NCBI RefSeq assembly: GCF_014333615.1
Contig: NZ_JACSCY010000003.1
Coordinates: 430,037 to 494,036 of the forward strand
Length of the DNA: 64,000 nucleotides
Source of the DNA: Hymenobacter citatus
GTDB lineage: Bacteria; Bacteroidota; Bacteroidia; Cytophagales; Hymenobacteraceae
Direction of reading: 5' to 3'
Each line of letters starts with the position of its first letter. Position 1 is the first letter of the stretch. Of this stretch, positions 7,939-16,557 are shown one piece after another. The position numbers and the translations under genes are program-made. The notes below the pieces were generated by a model. That model searched no databases and had not been told where the DNA came from. It was given only the letters and a program-made list of their open reading frames with translations.

Positions 7939-9108
7939 TCACCGCTTCCCCGGCCGGCCGCGTAGCACGTGCCAGATAGAGCGCATAAATGGCCACGGGG
8001 GCACGGAGTTCATGATCTGGAAGTTTTCCCACCACGAGGTGCGCTCATCTAGGAAACGCAACACACGCTCCAGGGGGTTGTTGGTGAACAGGTCGGAGAA
8101 GATGCGGCGGGTGGCTTCGCCGCGGCGCTGCATGATGTCGAGCAGCAGGGTATCGAACCAGTGAAACTGCCACTGGTCGCCGGTGGGGTCGTGGGGTGGG
8201 GCGCCCGTTTCGGCCAGGGCCGCCACCAGCCGGGCCGTGTGCGCCTGAATGCGCTGAAAAGCGTAGCCGGTACTGGGCTTGGCTCGCCCGGCGCGCGTGC
8301 CCAGGTTGATGATGCGCGCTCCTGCCCGCGCTGGCAGTGGGTGGTCGGTCATGGGAATGGCGCCTACCTCCTCGGCCTCAATATGGAAGTTCTCTACCCC
8401 CAGCGTATCGCGCAGGTAGGCGCGCATGGCTTCTTCGTACTCGGCTTTGGGTAGGACTTCGGCCGAAAATAAAGTGTACTCTACTAGTGCTTTGGTGGGG
8501 CTGAAGGGTAGCACGTAGATGAAGCGCGCCTCCTGGTGCTGCGCACCCCGAAAATCCATGAACTCCACTGTGGCCGGGTCGAATACGACGCGGTCGGTCG
8601 TCACCTCCCAGCCCACAAAGTGCTGGAGTAGGTAGCGGTGCTTATCGGGCCGGCGCGTGAGGGTAGGCGGGCGACTATCGAAGGCATACCGAGCCGTGAA
8701 CTCGCCGGCCGTGGTGGTAGCACGCACACCAGTGGGCATTTCCGTGAGGGTTTCTACCCGGCCACGCACCTGCGTTACCTGCGAAGCGGCGGCCAAAGCG
8801 GCCCGCGTGAACTGGTAGAAATCCAGCCCCCTAATCATCTTGTAGGTATATTCTTCCAGCCGAAACACCCGGTTTAGCCAAGGGCTACGAAACGCCAGCT
8901 GCCGCCACTCGTGGGCCACAATCCCATCGAAGGGGGTAGGCGCGGCCGTCCAGAACGACCATGTGCGGTCGTTCTGGTCTTTGGCTTCGGGCTCGATCAG
9001 CAACACCCGCTTGCCGCGGAGGCGTGGCTCTTGTGTGATGGCATAGGCCAGGCTGAGCCCAGCCGCGCCGCCACCTACCAGCATGTAGTCAAAATCAGAA
9101 CTTTCCAA
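7939..9108 (-). CDS. crtY: Lycopene beta-cyclase (CrtY type)
   Basis: A 389-residue FAD-dependent enzyme that cyclises lycopene ends to beta-rings (gamma- or beta-carotene). An N-terminal Rossmann motif LVGGGAAGLSLAYAI, followed by LLIEPEAKDQNDRTWSFW, is characteristic of CrtY. Later segments PMTDHPLP and NLGTRAGRAKPSTGYAFQRI fit the family. No ATG lies before the dinucleotide motif except the Met immediately in front of it. I place the start at TTG 9108 (ESSDFDYMLVGGG), giving the usual short lead-in. TTG 9147 is unlikely because it would put a terminator-like hairpin inside the coding sequence. The pathway partners crtD and cruF lie at 47-49.5 kb. Confidence 0.85.
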   Translation of the reverse strand: MESSDFDYMLVGGGAAGLSLAYAITQEPRLRGKRVLLIEPEAKDQNDRTWSFWTAAPTPFDGIVAHEWRQLAFRSPWLNRVFRLEEYTYKMIRGLDFYQFTRAALAAASQVTQVRGRVETLTEMPTGVRATTTAGEFTARYAFDSRPPTLTRRPDKHRYLLQHFVGWEVTTDRVVFDPATVEFMDFRGAQHQEARFIYVLPFSPTKALVEYTLFSAEVLPKAEYEEAMRAYLRDTLGVENFHIEAEEVGAIPMTDHPLPARAGARIINLGTRAGRAKPSTGYAFQRIQAHTARLVAALAETGAPPHDPTGDQWQFHWFDTLLLDIMQRRGEATRRIFSDLFTNNPLERVLRFLDERTSWWENFQIMNSVPPWPFMRSIWHVLRGRPGKR

Positions 9109-9113
9109 ACGCA

Positions 9114-9143
9114 AACGGCGGCCGGAATAGACCGGCCGCCGTT
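9114..9143 (-). terminator. Hairpin between hydrolase gene and crtY
   Basis: AACGGCGGCCGG (9114-9125) pairs perfectly with 9132-9143 across 6 bases. On the minus strand the stem is followed by TTTGCGTTTG, a weak T-run. It lies downstream of the hydrolase gene and just before crtY, so it may attenuate read-through into crtY. Confidence 0.6.
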
Positions 9144-9169
9144 GCAAGTTAGGGTTCCTGGTGTAACTA

Positions 9170-9811
9170 CTACGCCATCATAGGGTGCAGCTTCAGACCA
9201 CCGGCCAGGTCGCGCACAGCGTCGCGCACGTCCAGATCTAGCTCGGCGCTGAAGTGCTGCCGCCCCGACAGGATGCTCACTTGCGATTGAAGGCGCTCCA
9301 CCCACAGCTGCTCGTTTTCCTTGTAGCCGGAGGTATAGGGGTCGTCGTCAGACAGCAGTACCATCAATTTATCTTCTGGAATCAGGGTGCGGGCCGCTTC
9401 GTAGTCGACGGGGGCATGCATCCAATTCAGAATATCCTGCCAGGGACTATCTACTGAAAACCAACCAGCTACGCATAGCACACCGCCTATTTTCCGGGGT
9501 TTTTCTTCTTCTTTTGCCACGCTAGCCAAGTAATGCAGAATAGCCAGACAGCCCACGCTATGCCCCACCAGAATCACGTTTTCGTTGAGTTGAGAGGGGG
9601 GTAATACCTCACGCAAATAATCTACGGCGCGCTCAATCACGGGCAGGTCCCAGGCAGGCATATTCAACGCTCGCACTTGATAATTGATATCGTCTTCTTC
9701 GGCAGCAGCCGCCAACTGGCTGCCCAACCAGGGGTACCAGTCGTTATCAGCAGCGCCTGCCCAGCGCGGAATGATGTATACAGTTTTTGTAGTGGGAGTA
9801 GTAGTTGGCAT
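9170..9811 (-). CDS. RBBP9/YdeN-family serine hydrolase
   Basis: A 213-residue alpha/beta hydrolase of the RBBP9/YdeN family. The nucleophile Ser is in GHSVGCLA, the acid in LLSDDDPYTS and the His in GRQHFSAE, in the expected order. The start region TVYIIPRWAGAADNDWYPWL matches the family beta strand and oxyanion region. It is cytoplasmic with no signal peptide, and its natural substrate is unknown. It is transcribed towards crtY with a hairpin between them. A good promoter candidate lies 36 bases upstream of the start. Confidence 0.88.
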   Translation of the reverse strand: MPTTTPTTKTVYIIPRWAGAADNDWYPWLGSQLAAAAEEDDINYQVRALNMPAWDLPVIERAVDYLREVLPPSQLNENVILVGHSVGCLAILHYLASVAKEEEKPRKIGGVLCVAGWFSVDSPWQDILNWMHAPVDYEAARTLIPEDKLMVLLSDDDPYTSGYKENEQLWVERLQSQVSILSGRQHFSAELDLDVRDAVRDLAGGLKLHPMMA

Positions 9812-9847
9812 GGTGGGTAGCGTTTGTTTTAGAGAATCTATATACTA

Positions 9848-9881
9848 CAAAGGTAGTGTAGCCGGATTCCCGCTTTGCAAA
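9848..9881 (-). promoter_or_regulatory. Bacteroidota-type promoter of hydrolase gene
   Basis: On the minus strand TTTG (9881-9878) is followed after 22 bases by TACCTTTG (9855-9848), matching TTTG/TAnnTTTG. It would start transcription roughly 30 bases before the ATG at 9811. Confidence 0.6.
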
Positions 9882-10038
9882 AAATATTCCATTTCTGAAA
9901 TAACCTCTTTAGTACCCACGTCTACACAAAATACAAATGGAATAATGCAGTAAACCAATAACACCTACCTGATATACTATTTAAACAGCTATTTATCAGT
10001 ATATTCTTATACTTTACCTAAGTATAGTATTATAAAAA

Positions 10039-10085
10039 GACAAAACCTACTATCCTCCCAGAAGGAAGAATTAGCAGGTTTTGTC
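10039..10085 (-). terminator. Terminator of LOG gene
   Basis: GACAAAACCT (10039-10048) pairs with AGGTTTTGTC (10076-10085), with partial pairing inside. On the minus strand the stem is followed by TTTTTATA. The remaining bases 9812-10109 are AT-rich with no gene seen. Confidence 0.7.
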
Positions 10086-10109
10086 CTATAAATAGAAATA
10101 TGCTTCTGC

Positions 10110-10973
10110 TTAGAAGTTGGGCGACAACAGGTATTTGGAGTAGAAGTCGTCAATGATTTTCACGGCCGACTCGGCATCATCCACGATCTGCACCAGTTGC
10201 AGGTCCTCGGCCGAGATGTTGCTTTCCTCGTGCAGCATCACGTCTTCAATCCATTTAAACAGGCCATTCCAGTACGCCGAGCCCACCAGCACGATGGGGA
10301 AACGGCCAATTTTCTTGGTCTGAATCAGCGTCATAGCCTCAAACAATTCATCCAGCGTGCCGAAGCCGCCCGGCATGCCAATAAAGCCCTGCGAATACTT
10401 CACAAACATCACCTTGCGCACGAAGAAGTAGTCGAAGTTGATGATTTTGTCGGAGTCGATGTAGACGTTGTGGAACTGCTCGAAGGGCAGTTCAATGTTG
10501 AGGCCTACTGACTTACCACCCTCGGCGCGGGCGCCTTTGTTACCGGCTTCCATAATGCCGGGGCCGCCGCCCGTAATTACACCGTAGCCGTGGCGCACCA
10601 GCTTGGCCGCAATTTCCTCAGCCATTTTGTAATAAGGATTGTCTGGCTTGGTACGCGCCGAACCGAAGATGCTCACGCACGGCCCGATTTTGCTCAGCTT
10701 CTCGAAGCCTTCCACAAACTCGGCCATTACCTTAAAGATCTGCCAGGAGTCGGCAATCTTGATTTCGTTCCAGTCCTTGTCTACGAATGCTTGGCGGATG
10801 CGCTGTTCGTCGTCGAGCTGCACGGTGCGCTGGCCGTGGGTTTGCTCGCGAATGTCGCTGATGGTCTTGGCCTTATTGTCGTTTACATCGGGCCGCACAA
10901 TGGTTTTGCCGCTGCCCGCATTCAGGGTTTCATCGGCAATCTTGGTTTTGCTGTTTTTGGTAATTTTTGACAT
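10110..10973 (-). CDS. LOG-family protein (TIGR00730)
   Basis: A 287-residue cytoplasmic protein with a Rossmann-like LOG fold. Motifs are CVSIFGSARTKPD, GVITGGGPGIMEAGNKGA and the hallmark PGGFGTLDELFE (PGGxGTxxE), with a catalytic Arg expected in VRKVMFVKYS. The family hydrolyses nucleoside 5'-monophosphates to base plus ribose 5-phosphate (cytokinin-activating in plants and some bacteria); the bacterial substrate here is unproven. The N-terminal ~75 residues are Lys/Asp-rich and probably disordered, as often in Bacteroidota versions. It is single, with its own terminator downstream. Confidence 0.88.
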   Translation of the reverse strand: MSKITKNSKTKIADETLNAGSGKTIVRPDVNDNKAKTISDIREQTHGQRTVQLDDEQRIRQAFVDKDWNEIKIADSWQIFKVMAEFVEGFEKLSKIGPCVSIFGSARTKPDNPYYKMAEEIAAKLVRHGYGVITGGGPGIMEAGNKGARAEGGKSVGLNIELPFEQFHNVYIDSDKIINFDYFFVRKVMFVKYSQGFIGMPGGFGTLDELFEAMTLIQTKKIGRFPIVLVGSAYWNGLFKWIEDVMLHEESNISAEDLQLVQIVDDAESAVKIIDDFYSKYLLSPNF

Positions 10974-11245
10974 AGCCTGTACTGAAAAACCGTCGGGTCG
11001 GGCTTAATCGACCAGATGGCAAAAGGGGTAAAATAAAAATCGCCCGCGCTGGGGCGGGCGGCCAAATGTAGGCCTAAGCAAGTTAACAATTTGTTAACAA
11101 TAGGTAGTGGATTTGTTACGGGTAGGGGTGCCTTGCAGGCGCCCCTGGCAGGGTAGGGACGAAAGAACGTCATGTTGAGCGCAGCATGACGTTCTTTCGT
11201 CCTATCCTTCCGCCTACCCCTACTACGGGTGCCTACAAGGCGCCC
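10974..11245. repeat. Cluster of three hairpins between LOG and permease genes
   Basis: AGGGGTGCCT-TGC-AGGCGCCCCT (11124-11146) and GGGTGCCT-ACA-AGGCGCCCC (about 11227-11246) are two copies of a short GGGGCG...CGCCCC hairpin family. Between them is a perfect 18-bp inverted repeat (11157-11174 and 11185-11202) carrying AAGAACGTCATG. The permease stop codon (11246-11248) lies at the edge of the second small hairpin. No gene is seen. Confidence 0.75.
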
Positions 11246-12508
11246 CTACTTCGCCCGGATGGCAATAACCGGGTCGAGGTTGGCGGCCAGCACGGCGGGA
11301 ATGATGCCGGCCAGCATGCCAATCACTACCGACACCGTGAGGCCCAGCGTGATGTTGCCGGCCGATAGAAACAGCGGCATGGCGTCCTGCGGAATGGCCG
11401 TTATCAGGAATACCAGAAAGATACCGGCCCCGCCGCCCAGCAGGCACAAGAAAACGGCCTCAAACAGAAACTGGAACAGGATAAAGTAGTTCTTGGCGCC
11501 CAGTGACTTCTGAATGCCAATGATGTTGGTGCGCTCCTTCACCGATACAAACATAATGTTAGCGATACCGAAGCCGCCTACCAGCATGGCAAAGCTGCCG
11601 ATAACGGCCCCAGCCACGCCAATCACCGAAAACAACGACGTAATGGCATTGGCCAGCATTTCGGGTCGGTTCAAGGAGAAGCTGTCTTCCTCGCGCGGCT
11701 TGAGCCCCCGGATATTCCGCATCAGTCCCTGCACCTCCGATTCAAGATTGAGCAGGCCGGGGTCAGAGTCTACGCCTTTAATGCCAATAGTGGGCGTGAC
11801 GCCGCCGCCGCCGCCAGTGGCCACAGCGAATATCTTGGTGAACATGCCAAACGGAATAAAGCAGTTGGCATCGTTGCTGGGTGTATCAAGCAGCTTCTTG
11901 CCTTCTTTCTGCAATACCCCGATAACGGTGAACGTGAGGCCTTTGGCTTTAAACGTTTGTCCCACGGCTGACCGGTTGGGAAACAAATTGGCAGCAATAT
12001 CGGCCCCAATGATGGCTACGCTCCTAGCCGATTCCACTTCCTGGGGCGTGAAGTAGCGCCCCTCGGCTAGCGGCACATCCGACACAATGTAGTAGTCGTA
12101 GCTGACGCCTTCCAGGCTACAGCTCGTCATGCTGTTGCTACCCGCTTTGAAAGTGTTACCGCTGGTGTTGGCGAAGATGGCTACCCCACGGTTGCTGCCG
12201 GGGCTAAGGTTGCGCTGCAACGCCCGGAACTCGCGCACGGTAGGCACGGGGCGGTTGAAGTACTTCCACCACGGAATGCCCGGCCCAAAAGACCACGGCC
12301 ACTTGTTCACGTAAATCACCTTATCGCCCACAAAGCTCATGCTCTGGCGCACGTTGGCCTCCAGCGAATCAACCACCGCAAACACGGAGATGATGGAGAA
12401 AATGCCCACCGTGACCCCCAGCAGCGACAGAATGGTGCGCAGCAGATTGCCCTTCAATGCGTCCCACGCAAATCGAAAACTCTCGAAGGTCAAACGCAAG
12501 GCTTTCAT
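11246..12508 (-). CDS. MacB/FtsX-like ABC transporter permease
   Basis: A 420-residue inner-membrane protein. It has an N-terminal transmembrane helix (around residues 20-45, TILSLLGVTVGIFSIISVFAV), a periplasmic MacB_PCD domain of about 230 residues with a Gly-rich loop, and a C-terminal FtsX domain with three membrane helices near 285-415. This is the MacB-type permease topology, used for mechanotransmission and export of macrolides, lipoproteins or peptides. No ATPase gene is adjacent, so the partner must be encoded elsewhere. The start at 12508 (MKALRLTFESF) is chosen because the family begins there. Confidence 0.87.
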   Translation of the reverse strand: MKALRLTFESFRFAWDALKGNLLRTILSLLGVTVGIFSIISVFAVVDSLEANVRQSMSFVGDKVIYVNKWPWSFGPGIPWWKYFNRPVPTVREFRALQRNLSPGSNRGVAIFANTSGNTFKAGSNSMTSCSLEGVSYDYYIVSDVPLAEGRYFTPQEVESARSVAIIGADIAANLFPNRSAVGQTFKAKGLTFTVIGVLQKEGKKLLDTPSNDANCFIPFGMFTKIFAVATGGGGGVTPTIGIKGVDSDPGLLNLESEVQGLMRNIRGLKPREEDSFSLNRPEMLANAITSLFSVIGVAGAVIGSFAMLVGGFGIANIMFVSVKERTNIIGIQKSLGAKNYFILFQFLFEAVFLCLLGGGAGIFLVFLITAIPQDAMPLFLSAGNITLGLTVSVVIGMLAGIIPAVLAANLDPVIAIRAK

Positions 12509-12675
12509 AGGATATAGGTAGAAAAGGCCGATGGAAAAATAAAGATGGCTGCAAGGAATGAATTTATTGCACAAAGCAGCCGGCAATCGTGTTGAATACC
12601 GTAGAGCTTAGTCGGTAAGCGCTGTGAAAGACGTTGCCTACCGGCCTGACTCTGTGCTTATCCGGCGAATTTATG

Positions 12676-12683
12676 TACTTTTG
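12676..12683 (+). promoter_or_regulatory. -7 element of queA (TACTTTTG)
   Basis: Perfect TAnnTTTG match 47 bases before the queA ATG. No convincing TTTG is seen at the -33 position. Confidence 0.5.
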
Positions 12684-12730
12684 CCGGCTCAAATTTTCGT
12701 TACTTCCCCTACTATTGCCCATATCTGCCC

Positions 12731-13780
12731 ATGAAACTTTCTGAGTTCAAATTTGATCTGCCCGAAAACCTGGTGGCGCAGCATCCGGCCAAAAACCGCG
12801 ACGAGTCGCGCCTCATGGTGCTGCACCGCGACAGTGGCAAGATCGAGCACCGCGTTTTCAAAGATATTATCGAGTATTTCGACGAGGGCGACGTATTTGT
12901 ACTCAACGACACCAAAGTGTTTCCGGCCCGCCTGTATGGCAACAAGGAAAAGACCGGTGCTAAAATCGAGGTATTCCTGTTGCGCGAGCTGAACCGGGAA
13001 ATCCATCTGTGGGACGTGCTGGTAGACCCCGCCCGCAAAATCCGGGTAGGCAACAAGCTGTATTTCGGCGAGTCGGATATGGTGGCTGAGGTGATTGACA
13101 ACACCACCTCGCGCGGCCGCACCATCAAGTTCTTGTTTGATGGCTCCGATGAAGAGTTCTACAAAGCCCTGCACGACCTGGGCGAAACACCCCTACCCCG
13201 CGAAATCATCACCCGCGATGCCGACGCCCAGGACAAGGAGCGCTACCAGACCATTTACGCTGCGCACACAGGTGCCGTGGCCGCGCCTTCGGCGGGCCTG
13301 CACTTCACCCGCGAGGTAATGAAGCGCCTGGAAATCAAAGGCGTAGATACCGCTGCCGTTACCCTGCACGTAGGCTTGGGCACCTTCCGCCCCGTGGACG
13401 TGGAAGACCTGACCAAGCACAAAATGGACTCGGAGAACTTTATTGTTCCCCAGGAGGCCGCTACCATTGTGAACAAGGCGCTGGACGCTAAGAAGCAGGT
13501 GTGCTCGGTGGGTACTACCACTATGCGGGCGCTGGAGTCGTCGGTGTCGGCGCACGCTCGCCTGAAGGCCAACCAGGGCTGGACCGACCGTTTTATCTTC
13601 CCTCCTTACGAGTTCAAGATTGCCACTTCGCTGCTCACCAACTTCCACACCCCGGAGAGCACGCTGATGATGATGGCCTCAGCCTTCGCCGGCCACGAGT
13701 TCCTGATTGAGGCCTACCAAACGGCCATCAAGGAGAAGTATAAGTTCTTCAGCTACGGCGACGCGATGTTGATTCTGTAA
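12731..13780 (+). CDS. queA: S-adenosylmethionine:tRNA ribosyltransferase-isomerase
   Basis: A 349-residue cytoplasmic enzyme that transfers and isomerises the ribosyl part of AdoMet onto preQ1 at tRNA position 34, forming epoxyqueuosine in queuosine synthesis. Family signatures include [17 protein letters not shown] at the start, [55 protein letters not shown] and [18 protein letters not shown]. The length matches the family. It has its own promoter element and a strong downstream terminator, so it is probably monocistronic. Confidence 0.97.
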   Translation: MKLSEFKFDLPENLVAQHPAKNRDESRLMVLHRDSGKIEHRVFKDIIEYFDEGDVFVLNDTKVFPARLYGNKEKTGAKIEVFLLRELNREIHLWDVLVDPARKIRVGNKLYFGESDMVAEVIDNTTSRGRTIKFLFDGSDEEFYKALHDLGETPLPREIITRDADAQDKERYQTIYAAHTGAVAAPSAGLHFTREVMKRLEIKGVDTAAVTLHVGLGTFRPVDVEDLTKHKMDSENFIVPQEAATIVNKALDAKKQVCSVGTTTMRALESSVSAHARLKANQGWTDRFIFPPYEFKIATSLLTNFHTPESTLMMMASAFAGHEFLIEAYQTAIKEKYKFFSYGDAMLIL

Positions 13781-14133
13781 ATAGGGTCTTGGGGGCTTAG
13801 GGTCTTGGGATCTTGGATTTTTGTTCTGATTCTTTGCCTTATCCGCCTTATACCGGCTGCTATCCTGCATGTAGGATAGCAGCCGGTTTTTTTATTGCGT
13901 TGCTCGAAGCGCCGCGTAGCGGTGCAAGGTTTGTAGTTTAGCTAGTCGTTGGACGAAAGCGCCGCGTAGCGGTGCAAGAAAGCGCAGGTATTTCTTGCAC
14001 CGCTACGCGGCGCCACCCCATTTTCAACTACACTTGCTACAAACCTGTTGCCGCTACGCGGCACACCCGAAGTCTTACCTTACTGTACAACAGGCGGCTG
14101 CAAGCCGCCCCTACGTCGCCCCTACCCCATCCT
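13781..14133. repeat. Repeat-rich region between queA and ispD
   Basis: A complex intergenic stretch of 353 bases. It opens with GGGTCTTGG-type octamers (13784-13816) that reappear inverted as CCAAGACCC at 14144-14165 inside ispD. A perfect 23-bp inverted repeat (13959-13981 and 13991-14013, containing CCGCGTAGCGGTGCAAG) has an extra direct copy at 13909-13928 and a partial inverted copy at 14048-14062. AGGTTTGTAG (13927-13936) and CTACAAACCT (14037-14046) form an outer pair. A GGCGGCT-GCA-AGCCGCC hairpin is at 14093-14109. No gene is seen. Confidence 0.8.
13853..13893 (+). terminator. Intrinsic terminator of queA
   Basis: CCGGCTGCTATCCT (13853-13866) pairs perfectly with 13873-13886 across 6 bases, followed by TTTTTTT (13887-13893). 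A textbook rho-independent terminator. Confidence 0.92.
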
Positions 14134-14850
14134 ATGCCCGAAAACCAAGACCCCAAGACCCCAAACGTCCAAGCCCCCCGATTCGCTATTCTCGTAGCAG
14201 GCGGCAGCGGCACGCGCATGGGGGCTGCCAAACCCAAGCAGTTTCTGGATTTGCTGGGCGAGCCGGTGCTGCTGCACACGCTGCGCCGATTTGCCGAAAC
14301 GCCGTTGCGGGTGCAACAGTGCGTGGTGGTGCTGCCGGCCGAGCAGTTCTCGACCTGGCACCAGCTCTGTGCCGAGCATCATGTACGTATACCGCACACC
14401 GTAATAGCGGGCGGCCCTACCCGCTGGGCCTCGGTGCGCAACGGCCTCGCCTACCTCGCCGACCAGACAAGTGGCACCGTAGCCGTGCACGACGGCGTGC
14501 GCCCCCTGGTGCCGGCCTCGGTGATTGAGGAATGCTTTGCCACGGCCGAGGCGCACGGTACCGCTGTGGCTGCTGTGGTGCCCAAAGACTCGGTGCGCAA
14601 CCTGTCGCAGCAAGGCTCCTATGCGCTAGACCGCGCCCGCTTGCGCCTCGTGCAAACGCCCCAATGCTTTGAGCTAGACTTGCTACGCCGCGCCTACCAG
14701 TTGCCCGAGCTGCCTACCTTCACCGACGATGCCAGCGTGGTAGAGGACCTGCATCCCATTCAGCTGGTGCCCGGCGACTACCGCAACCTCAAGATTACAA
14801 CTCCCGAAGATTTGCTGCTGGCCGAAGCTATTCTGCGCAGCACTACGTAA
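14134..14850 (+). CDS. ispD: 2-C-methyl-D-erythritol 4-phosphate cytidylyltransferase
   Basis: A 238-residue cytoplasmic enzyme making CDP-methylerythritol from MEP and CTP in the non-mevalonate isoprenoid pathway, which supplies carotenoid precursors. Motifs: AGGSGTRMG (22-30) with Lys residues in AAKPKQF for CTP binding, VHDGVRPLV, AAVVPKDSVR, QTPQCFELDLL, FTDDASVVE and a C-terminal KITTPEDLLLAE. The ATG at 14134 is chosen over a longer open frame that crosses the intergenic repeats. The first ~10 residues (QDPKTPN) are encoded by the CCAAGACC octamer repeat, so the N-terminus is partly repeat-derived. Confidence 0.95.
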   Translation: MPENQDPKTPNVQAPRFAILVAGGSGTRMGAAKPKQFLDLLGEPVLLHTLRRFAETPLRVQQCVVVLPAEQFSTWHQLCAEHHVRIPHTVIAGGPTRWASVRNGLAYLADQTSGTVAVHDGVRPLVPASVIEECFATAEAHGTAVAAVVPKDSVRNLSQQGSYALDRARLRLVQTPQCFELDLLRRAYQLPELPTFTDDASVVEDLHPIQLVPGDYRNLKITTPEDLLLAEAILRSTT

Positions 14851-15008
14851 GTTGGGGTGAGCCGCGGGGTAGAGGCACGCTATCTTGTGCATCATCGTTC
14901 AATAGCTGGTAGCAACCATCGAACAACCCCACCAGCCGAAGCCGACGAGACACAGGATGTTGTGTTTCTATCCTACTATACAGCTTTTAATAACCCTACC
15001 CTTCCACC

Positions 15009-15692
15009 ATGAAAAAGCTGCTCGAAAAGCATCCGCTGGCTATCCGCTGGTTCCACTGGATCAACTTTCCGGTGCTGGCCATTATGATGTGGAGTGGCTT
15101 GCTGATTTACTGGGCCAACGACGTGTACCGCATTGGGTGGGGCGACACTACCCTGCTGAAGTTCTTCCCGAAGTCATTTTATGAGGCCTTGCACGTGCCG
15201 TTTCAGTTGGCGAAGGGCATGGCCTGGCATTTTGTGGTGATGTGGCTGTTTGTGCTGAACGGCGTTGCGTACGTGCTCTACACGCTGTTTTCGGGTGAGT
15301 GGCGCTACCTGGTGCCGGGCCGACACGCCCTGCGCGAGGCGTGGCAAGTGGTGATGCACGACTTAGGCATCCGCAAAGCGCCCCTACCCGTGCGTAAGTA
15401 CAACGCGGCCCAGCAGCTTGCTTACTCGGCTGTGGTGCTAATGGGGGTAGGCTCGGCCCTCACTGGCTTCGCCATTTACAAACCCACTGAGCTGGCGGGG
15501 CTTACTACCCTGCTGGGCGGCTACGAGTGGGCACGGGCCGAGCATTTCATCCTGACGCTGGGCTACGCGCTGTTTTTTGTAGTGCACGTGGCGCAGGTAA
15601 TCCGCGCAGGCTGGAACAACTTCCGCTCGATGATAGCCGGCTTTGAGCTGGTAGACGCGCCCACTCCTTCCTCCAAACCGACCCGCCCATGA
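15009..15692 (+). CDS. Cytochrome b561-type membrane subunit
   Basis: A 227-residue inner-membrane protein with about four transmembrane helices and conserved heme-ligand-type His residues (RWFHWINFPVL, GMAWHFVVMW, AEHFILTLGYALFFVVHVAQV). It resembles the Ni/Fe-hydrogenase/thiosulfate-reductase cytochrome b family. Its stop overlaps the start of the molybdopterin oxidoreductase gene by 4 bases (ATGA), so the two are translationally coupled. It is probably the quinol-oxidising electron donor of that periplasmic enzyme, an arrangement analogous to MsrP-MsrQ. That functional parallel is inference. Confidence 0.87.
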   Translation: MKKLLEKHPLAIRWFHWINFPVLAIMMWSGLLIYWANDVYRIGWGDTTLLKFFPKSFYEALHVPFQLAKGMAWHFVVMWLFVLNGVAYVLYTLFSGEWRYLVPGRHALREAWQVVMHDLGIRKAPLPVRKYNAAQQLAYSAVVLMGVGSALTGFAIYKPTELAGLTTLLGGYEWARAEHFILTLGYALFFVVHVAQVIRAGWNNFRSMIAGFELVDAPTPSSKPTRP

Positions 15693-16474
15693 CCTCTCCC
15701 CAACGCCCTACCCCTACCCCCGACGACGAAGCCGTGGAGCAAGAGGCTGCCCGCCGTTCCCGCCGGGCTTTTCTGACGGCCGGCATAGCCTCGCTGGCGG
15801 CGCTGGGCGGCTGGCGCTGGCTGGTCACGCGCCCCACCGACGACGGCGCCCTGTGGCCCCTGCGCCGCGTGCTGGACGTGAATGGTAAGATTTCCAAAGA
15901 ATTCCTCTCTAATGCCGATCTGGCCCCAGTATTTCCGCGCAGTCGTGCCAAAGCGCCGCGCATTAATGGCAGCTTGGGCTTGAAGAGTCCATTGGATACG
16001 GCGGCCTGGCGGTTGCAGGTGCAAGGCATGCGCGCCGATGGCCCTGCGCCGGTGCGCACGTTTTCGCTGGCTGATATTCAGGCCCTACCCCGCGTAGAAA
16101 TGACCACCGAGCTGAAGTGCATTGAGGGCTGGAGCGTGGTGGTGAACTGGGCCGGAGCGCGCTTCTCCGATTTCGTGACGCGGTACCAACTAGCGTCGGC
16201 GGCCGACCTGGCGCCTTACGTGCACCTGGTAACACCCGATCAGAAATATTATGTGGGCCTGGATATGCAGAGCGCCCTGCATCCCCAAACGCTCTTGTGC
16301 TACGAGATGAACGGCCAACCGCTAACGTTGGAGCACGGCGCCCCCCTACGCCTGGTGACGCCCCTGAAATACGGTATCAAGCACATTAAGCGCATTGGTA
16401 GCATTGCCTTCACCCGGCAGCGCCCAGCCGATTATTGGGCGCAGCGTGGCTACGACTGGTACTCAGGCTTGTAG
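15689..16474 (+). CDS. Tat-exported molybdopterin oxidoreductase (sulfite oxidase/MsrP fold)
   Basis: A 261-residue protein with a twin-arginine signal (SRRAFLTAG, Arg25-Arg26, then a hydrophobic run) and a sulfite-oxidase-type molybdopterin domain (PF00174). Cys144 in LKCIEGWSV is the expected molybdenum ligand. Further marks are VHLVTPDQKYYVGLDM, LLCYEMNGQPL, HGAPLRLVTPLKYGIKHIKRI and a C-terminal YDWYSGL. The substrate is unknown; relatives reduce methionine sulfoxide or oxidise sulfite. It is exported folded by the Tat system, whose tatC is at 50.4 kb. Co-transcribed with the cytochrome b gene. Confidence 0.9.
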   Translation: MTSPQRPTPTPDDEAVEQEAARRSRRAFLTAGIASLAALGGWRWLVTRPTDDGALWPLRRVLDVNGKISKEFLSNADLAPVFPRSRAKAPRINGSLGLKSPLDTAAWRLQVQGMRADGPAPVRTFSLADIQALPRVEMTTELKCIEGWSVVVNWAGARFSDFVTRYQLASAADLAPYVHLVTPDQKYYVGLDMQSALHPQTLLCYEMNGQPLTLEHGAPLRLVTPLKYGIKHIKRIGSIAFTRQRPADYWAQRGYDWYSGL

Positions 16475-16557
16475 AAGCGCAACCGTAGCCCAACGCATTG
16501 GGTTTGCCTAACCACCCCGAACCAAACTACCACACCCAAGGGCGCGTATAGCAGGGC

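Noticed and set aside
7714..7940. Tandem TGAGATGG units considered as a CRISPR array
   Set aside because: Units are 6-9 bases with no spacers and occur as inverted pairs around palindromes; no cas genes nearby.
13972..14133. N-terminal extension of ispD by 54 codons
   Set aside because: It would translate intergenic inverted repeats; the family starts near ATG 14134.
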